Shown here piece after piece: positions 16,078 to 18,719 of a stretch of DNA of 18,719 nucleotides; position 1 is the stretch's first letter; every line of letters starts with the position of its first letter. Origin of the DNA: an uncultured Lachnospiraceae bacterium (lineage in GTDB: Bacteria; Bacillota; Clostridia; Lachnospirales; Lachnospiraceae); assembly GCA_910587155.1 (NCBI GenBank), contig CAJULA010000041.1:1-18719 (forward strand). The letters are read 5' to 3'. The notes beneath the pieces were generated by a model that did no database searches, had not been told where the DNA came from, and was given only the letters and a program-made list of their open reading frames with translations. The translations under genes and the position numbers were made by a program.

Positions 16078-16086
16078 TAGTTACAA
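16066..16086. promoter_or_regulatory. Operator copy 2: TTGTAA-N9-TTACAA
   Basis: TTGTAA (16066-16071) and TTACAA (16081-16086), again with a 9-bp spacer. The centre is 42 bp from copy 1, about four helical turns. It overlaps the -35 box of the reductase promoter. Confidence 0.65.
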
Positions 16087-16110
16087 CTGATTTTTTCAAA
16101 AAAATTTTGA

Positions 16111-16135
16111 GGCTTTGAAAAAATACTCCAAAGCC
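16111..16135 (-). terminator. Terminator after the truncated small gene
   Basis: GGCTTTG (16111-16117) pairs with CAAAGCC (16129-16135). Read on the minus strand it is followed by TCAAAATTTTTTT. It belongs to the 3' remnant ending at 16147. Confidence 0.7.
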
Positions 16136-16146
16136 CCAAATTCCAA

Positions 16147-16246
16147 TTACTTTCCATCAATCAATTCCTTTGTATCCCGCCTGATATCTTCCAGGGTGAT
16201 GGAAGACAACCCGGTCTCCATGGCCTTTTGCACCCGCAAACACTAC
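16147..16246 (-). pseudogene. 3' remnant of a small gene of unknown family
   Basis: About 30 codons on the minus strand are open after an in-frame TAG and end RVQKAMETGLSSITLEDI, then a charged tail closing in ELIDGK and TAA (16149-16147). An intrinsic terminator follows, so this looks like the genuine 3' end of a gene whose 5' part is gone. The charged helical tail would suit a small regulator or antitoxin, but I cannot name the family. It abuts the hairpin and tRNA-Asn fragment at the left end of the island. Confidence 0.35.
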
Positions 16247-16257
16247 TGTTTACGGGT
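16232..16257 (-). terminator. Hairpin downstream of the left tRNA-Asn fragment
   Basis: ACCCGCAAACA (16232-16242) and TGTTTACGGGT (16247-16257) form an 11-bp stem with one mismatch and loop CTAC. It sits 9 bp beyond the 3' end of the tRNA fragment and resembles the terminator hairpin beyond the right copy. Confidence 0.55.
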
Positions 16258-16266
16258 CTCCCTAAA

Positions 16267-16326
16267 CTCCCCGAGCAGGGCTCGAACCTGCAACAACTCG
16301 GTTAACAGCCGAGTGCTCTGCCAACG
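16267..16326 (-). pseudogene. tRNA-Asn 3' fragment, probable attachment-site copy
   Basis: Minus strand. The D-loop end (GTTGGCAGAGC), anticodon arm CTCGGCTGTTAACCGAG (anticodon GTT), T arm and 3' acceptor strand TCGGGGA are present. The first 53 bases from the 3' end (16267-16319) are identical to 18665-18717. Upstream of the D-loop no GCTC or TCCCCGA is found to complete the cloverleaf, so it cannot be a normal tRNA. This fits the 3' part left at the far end of an element integrated in tRNA-Asn. Confidence 0.75.
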
Positions 16327-16380
16327 GGTGCGGTCGCATACCGAAAAACTCTTTCTCAAATAGTTATAAATGAATTAGTT

Positions 16381-18072
16381 TTATTCCATATTTTCTTCCC
16401 ACCATGCTTCATTTTTTAAATAACGTTCCATGATATCAAATCGTCTAAATGCTGCCGCCATTGTTCGTCCATCTATTTCTGATAAATTATTATTATTAAA
16501 ATAATCTCTTAGAATATCCACCATTGCCTGTTCTGCCTTGCTATACATTAGTTCCTTATTTTGTTCAAAATAATCTTTTAATTCAATAAAATTAACATGG
16601 GTAATTTTTTGCAAAGTGATACCAAACTTTTTTAAAATTTGTTTACCTATCATATATGACAGAAAATATTGACTATACAGTCGATGTTCCTTAATTCCCT
16701 CCTGTTCACTTTCTTTCTTTCTATTATTATCACAATAACGGAATATCAGCACTGCAATCACCATCTGAGCAGCATTAAGATCATCAAAAATTACTAAATA
16801 ATATTTATCAAAAAATTCATTACGCCTATATTTTGCCAAATGCGGACTTTCCCGCCATATCGTGAAAACAGCCTCGGCCGCAACCGTTGACGGTATAACA
16901 TTTACATTTAATGTATTATCCCTCTTTCGTTTATAGACATATCCCAAATCAGATGCACCGATTTCCAAAATTCGTTGACATTCATCGTTTGATTTTAAAT
17001 CCCTGAAGTCCACCGGATTTTGACTATTTGTAGCATATATAATATCCTGGATAATACCTGGATTCTCAATATCTTCAACTTCATAAAGACGTACTAACAA
17101 ATATGTCTGTGAAAAATCCGAATTGGGATTTTCTTTTACTGTCTGATGAATTGTTCTACATGTTTGTCCCCCATTTATAATTTGCAAATCATCCGTTTTA
17201 ACTATCCAGTTCTGTTCCTGCAATGCATTAAAACTAAACTTTTTACAAATCATTGTTGCTCCATTATTAAAAAAGAAAAAATTTTGACGTTTATCTGTAT
17301 CCAATAGAGTTTCTGTGATTCCATCATTAACTACATTTTTTCCTAAATAGCGGCGAATATTCTTTTCTAGTAAACTATCACCAAATTCTTCCATTAATCT
17401 ATAGACTTCCATTACAGAAACACGTCCAAGAAGCACTCTTTTATAATTAAAATTCTCCTGAATAGCTTTTCCGCTTAAAGATATCTGCGTATTAATGACT
17501 TGGTCTCTATTAATGTATCGCATGATATCAACATGAGAAAAATGCTCAAACCTGACTTGACTCTGTCCTCTAAATGCATTATTAATATGATTCTGACCAT
17601 CTTGATTCCAGACCAAGCCATTATTAAGCATCACAAAAGTTACATATGGAATTGCACCGTCTAATATAAAGGAGCGAATCTCTTCCACTTTTTTCCGACT
17701 CTGTACATTTAGTTCAATCTGCGTAGATGGATCAAATACACATTTTACGGTATTCACAGCCTTTTCAACTGCATTAGCCGGAAAATTGCTATCACTGTCC
17801 AGTTTTCTTGAATACTTTGATTGAAACAATACCACATTTAATTGTGAATCTTGTGCCTCCACAATATATGCCGCATCAAATCCTCCGTCATATCCCCCAT
17901 CCGTCAAATATTGCACTGCCTCTATCATATCAACATCTAAATATGCAGCAACTCCTAATAATAAAAAAGCTTTAGAGCGATTCCTTTCATTATCGCTATC
18001 AGTAAAAATTTCTCTATTATCTTCTAGTATCTTATTTATTCTTTGATCAATAATTTGTTTTGCTATATCCAT
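16381..18072 (-). CDS. AIPR-family abortive-infection phage-resistance protein
   Basis: 563 residues from ATG 18072. The central/C-terminal part carries AIPR-domain landmarks: NIRRYLG (238-244), VNDGITETL, FFFNNGATMICKKF (about 266-279), LQIINGGQTCRT (about 296-307) and LLVRLYEV. The N-terminal region has GGYDGGFDAAYI (59-70) and, after a beta strand, VVLFQSKYS with Q84-x-K86. This D...QxK layout is that of Mrr-like PD-(D/E)xK nucleases. AIPR proteins are linked to abortive infection against phage and often sit near restriction-modification genes; here the gene is alone. A GTG lies 9 bp upstream (18081), but ATG 18072 has the better ribosome binding site (AAAAGGCAGG). AT-rich unlike its neighbours, consistent with transfer. 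The nuclease role is inferred. Confidence 0.88.
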   Translation of the reverse strand: MDIAKQIIDQRINKILEDNREIFTDSDNERNRSKAFLLLGVAAYLDVDMIEAVQYLTDGGYDGGFDAAYIVEAQDSQLNVVLFQSKYSRKLDSDSNFPANAVEKAVNTVKCVFDPSTQIELNVQSRKKVEEIRSFILDGAIPYVTFVMLNNGLVWNQDGQNHINNAFRGQSQVRFEHFSHVDIMRYINRDQVINTQISLSGKAIQENFNYKRVLLGRVSVMEVYRLMEEFGDSLLEKNIRRYLGKNVVNDGITETLLDTDKRQNFFFFNNGATMICKKFSFNALQEQNWIVKTDDLQIINGGQTCRTIHQTVKENPNSDFSQTYLLVRLYEVEDIENPGIIQDIIYATNSQNPVDFRDLKSNDECQRILEIGASDLGYVYKRKRDNTLNVNVIPSTVAAEAVFTIWRESPHLAKYRRNEFFDKYYLVIFDDLNAAQMVIAVLIFRYCDNNRKKESEQEGIKEHRLYSQYFLSYMIGKQILKKFGITLQKITHVNFIELKDYFEQNKELMYSKAEQAMVDILRDYFNNNNLSEIDGRTMAAAFRRFDIMERYLKNEAWWEENME

Positions 18073-18127
18073 TATATACACCTGCCTTTTAGATTCATTA
18101 AATCAACAAGCCACCATCTAATTGAAT

Positions 18128-18156
18128 ATTTTATATTATATACCACACTTTTTCAA
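18128..18156 (-). promoter_or_regulatory. Putative promoter of the AIPR gene
   Basis: Minus strand TTGAAA (18156-18151), 17-bp spacer, TAAAAT (18133-18128). The stretch is extremely AT-rich and offers other -10-like sequences, so the exact choice is uncertain. Confidence 0.4.
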
Positions 18157-18351
18157 TATTATTAGCTCATCAAACATAAATCAAACACAAATTATTGTAA
18201 AAAAGGACACATCCAGAATTTGAATAGCAGCGCAATCCCGATTTATTTTTAAATTGCCATAATATGCTATATGAAAATGTTTTTTAAATAATATACCCAT
18301 TTCCATAATCATAATCTATTTTCTGTTTATCTTTAATCAGTTCATGCAAAA

Positions 18352-18386
18352 ATGAAACCCTGTATAAATTCAATACAAGGTTTCAT
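18352..18386 (-). terminator. Terminator-like hairpin inside the island
   Basis: ATGAAACC/GGTTTCAT plus TGTAT/ATACA, interrupted by one mismatch, with a 7-nt loop. On the minus strand it is followed by TTTTGC. It would stop transcription coming from the right before the AIPR promoter, although no intact gene ends here. Confidence 0.6.
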
Positions 18387-18518
18387 TACATGGAAAGCCA
18401 CAGTTGTGCCTTCTTTTTCGTACATCCCGTAAATATTTTTCTTTTATAAATATTCCATATTAACATTCCTGCATAATATAGATTAGAATGAAAATCCGAC
18501 ATTTTGTGTGAAAACCAT

Positions 18519-18647
18519 TTAGCCTCTAACAAGTGTCACTATTTCATTGAGCAATTGAGGATTACGCTTCTCGGTTAACAGTATATTGCCTGCCAAAATT
18601 TCTTCTCTCTTATCTTCAGATACACAAAAGCCTGCAACCACTGATGT
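18519..18647 (-). pseudogene. Possible C-terminal gene remnant
   Basis: The minus strand reads an open frame of about 40 codons ending SEDKREEILAGNILL, TEKRNPQLLNEIVTLVRG and TAA (18521-18519). The composition is that of a charged amphipathic helix pair and looks protein-like, but there is no start codon with a ribosome binding site and its 5' end runs into the tRNA terminator. Family not recognised; it may be chance. Confidence 0.25.
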
Positions 18648-18660
18648 TTGCAGGCTTTTG
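18625..18660 (-). terminator. Terminator of tRNA-Asn
   Basis: CAAAAGCCTGCAA (18625-18637) pairs perfectly with TTGCAGGCTTTTG (18648-18660), 13 bp, loop 10. On the minus strand it starts 4 bp after the tRNA 3' end and ends in TTTTGTGT. Confidence 0.75.
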
Positions 18661-18664
18661 CAAG

Positions 18665-18719
18665 CTCCCCGAGCAGGGCTCGAACCTGCAACAACTCGGT
18701 TAACAGCCGAGTGCTCTAC
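18665..18719 (-). tRNA. tRNA-Asn (anticodon GTT), 5' end cut by window edge
   Basis: Minus strand. The visible 55 bases run from the end of the D-loop (GTAGAGC) through the anticodon arm CTCGGCTGTTAACCGAG, T arm GCAGGTTCGAGCCCTGC and 3' acceptor TCGGGGA. The 5' acceptor and D-stem lie beyond the window, so integrity cannot be confirmed. It is followed closely by a perfect 13-bp terminator hairpin. Confidence 0.85.

Larger units (their letters stand above)
16267..18664. mobile_element. Putative 2.4-kb defence island in tRNA-Asn, no integrase
   Basis: Bounded by the tRNA-Asn 3' fragment on the left and the tRNA-Asn at the window's right edge, which form a direct repeat of at least 53 bp. The interior is clearly richer in A/T than the flanking genes and holds only the AIPR gene, about 590 bp of noncoding or decayed sequence and terminator hairpins. 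There is no recombinase, relaxase or replication gene. It could be a passenger moved by a helper, a shrunken remnant, or a product of recombination between tandem tRNA genes. Confidence 0.55.

Noticed and set aside
16267..16340. Left tRNA-Asn copy as a functional tRNA
   Set aside because: The candidate 5' acceptor pairs at only about five of seven positions and the D-stem has a mismatch; it is better explained as a 3' fragment.
16115..16363. 82-residue plus-strand frame over the left tRNA-Asn fragment
   Set aside because: Includes the translated antisense of the tRNA (SPSRARTCN), a common false ORF.
18342..18425. 27-residue minus-strand ORF near the island terminator
   Set aside because: No ribosome binding site, and its 3' half is the terminator hairpin itself.
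1..18719. CRISPR array or IS transposase
   Set aside because: No regularly spaced direct repeats and no transposase motifs were seen on either strand.

Overview
The window looks like the chromosome of a gut Clostridia bacterium, most likely Lachnospiraceae. The basis is the gene content (a ROK-regulated RbsABC-type sugar importer, a DUF4375 protein, a DUF4132 protein, a zinc macrodomain paired with a class M sirtuin), purine-rich ribosome binding sites, TTGACA/TATAAT-type promoters with 17-bp spacers, and moderate GC. The last 2.4 kb is much more AT-rich. Family names come from recognising motifs, not from a database search.

Layout. Positions 1-54 are the 5' part of a tRNA-Glu on the minus strand, followed by its promoter and a DUF4375 (DMP19-like) gene on the minus strand. 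Positions 743-1137 hold no credible gene but form a roughly 395-bp imperfect inverted repeat with nested stems. Positions 1160-8694 are a catabolic locus on the plus strand: a ROK repressor with its own promoter and terminator, then a strong promoter with two operator-like palindromes, then lipoprotein sugar-binding protein, ABC ATPase, permease, mannitol-dehydrogenase-family oxidoreductase and HSL-type acetyl-esterase, closed by a terminator. The likely logic is import of an acetylated or polyol/uronate-type sugar, deacetylation and NAD(P)-dependent oxidoreduction, under ROK control. The ATPase has lost the middle of its first nucleotide-binding domain, so the importer is probably damaged.

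Positions 8695-13920 (minus strand) hold a two-gene unit: a repeat-containing lipoprotein and a 1,223-residue HEAT-like/DUF4132 protein. Its promoter -10 box lies inside an 18-bp-arm inverted repeat. Positions 13944-15640 (minus strand) encode a zinc-type macrodomain ADP-ribosylhydrolase overlapping a SirTM-type sirtuin, a write/erase pair for protein ADP-ribosylation. Positions 15731-16086 hold a decayed NAD(P)-binding reductase with a near-perfect promoter and two identical TTGTAA-N9-TTACAA operators.

Positions 16267-18719 look like a small defence island in tRNA-Asn. An identical 53-bp block of the tRNA 3' part occurs at 16267-16319 and 18665-18717. Between the copies lies a single large gene, an AIPR-family (abortive infection) protein with an N-terminal nuclease-like motif. 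No integrase is present. The right tRNA copy runs off the window; the left copy lacks a proper 5' half.
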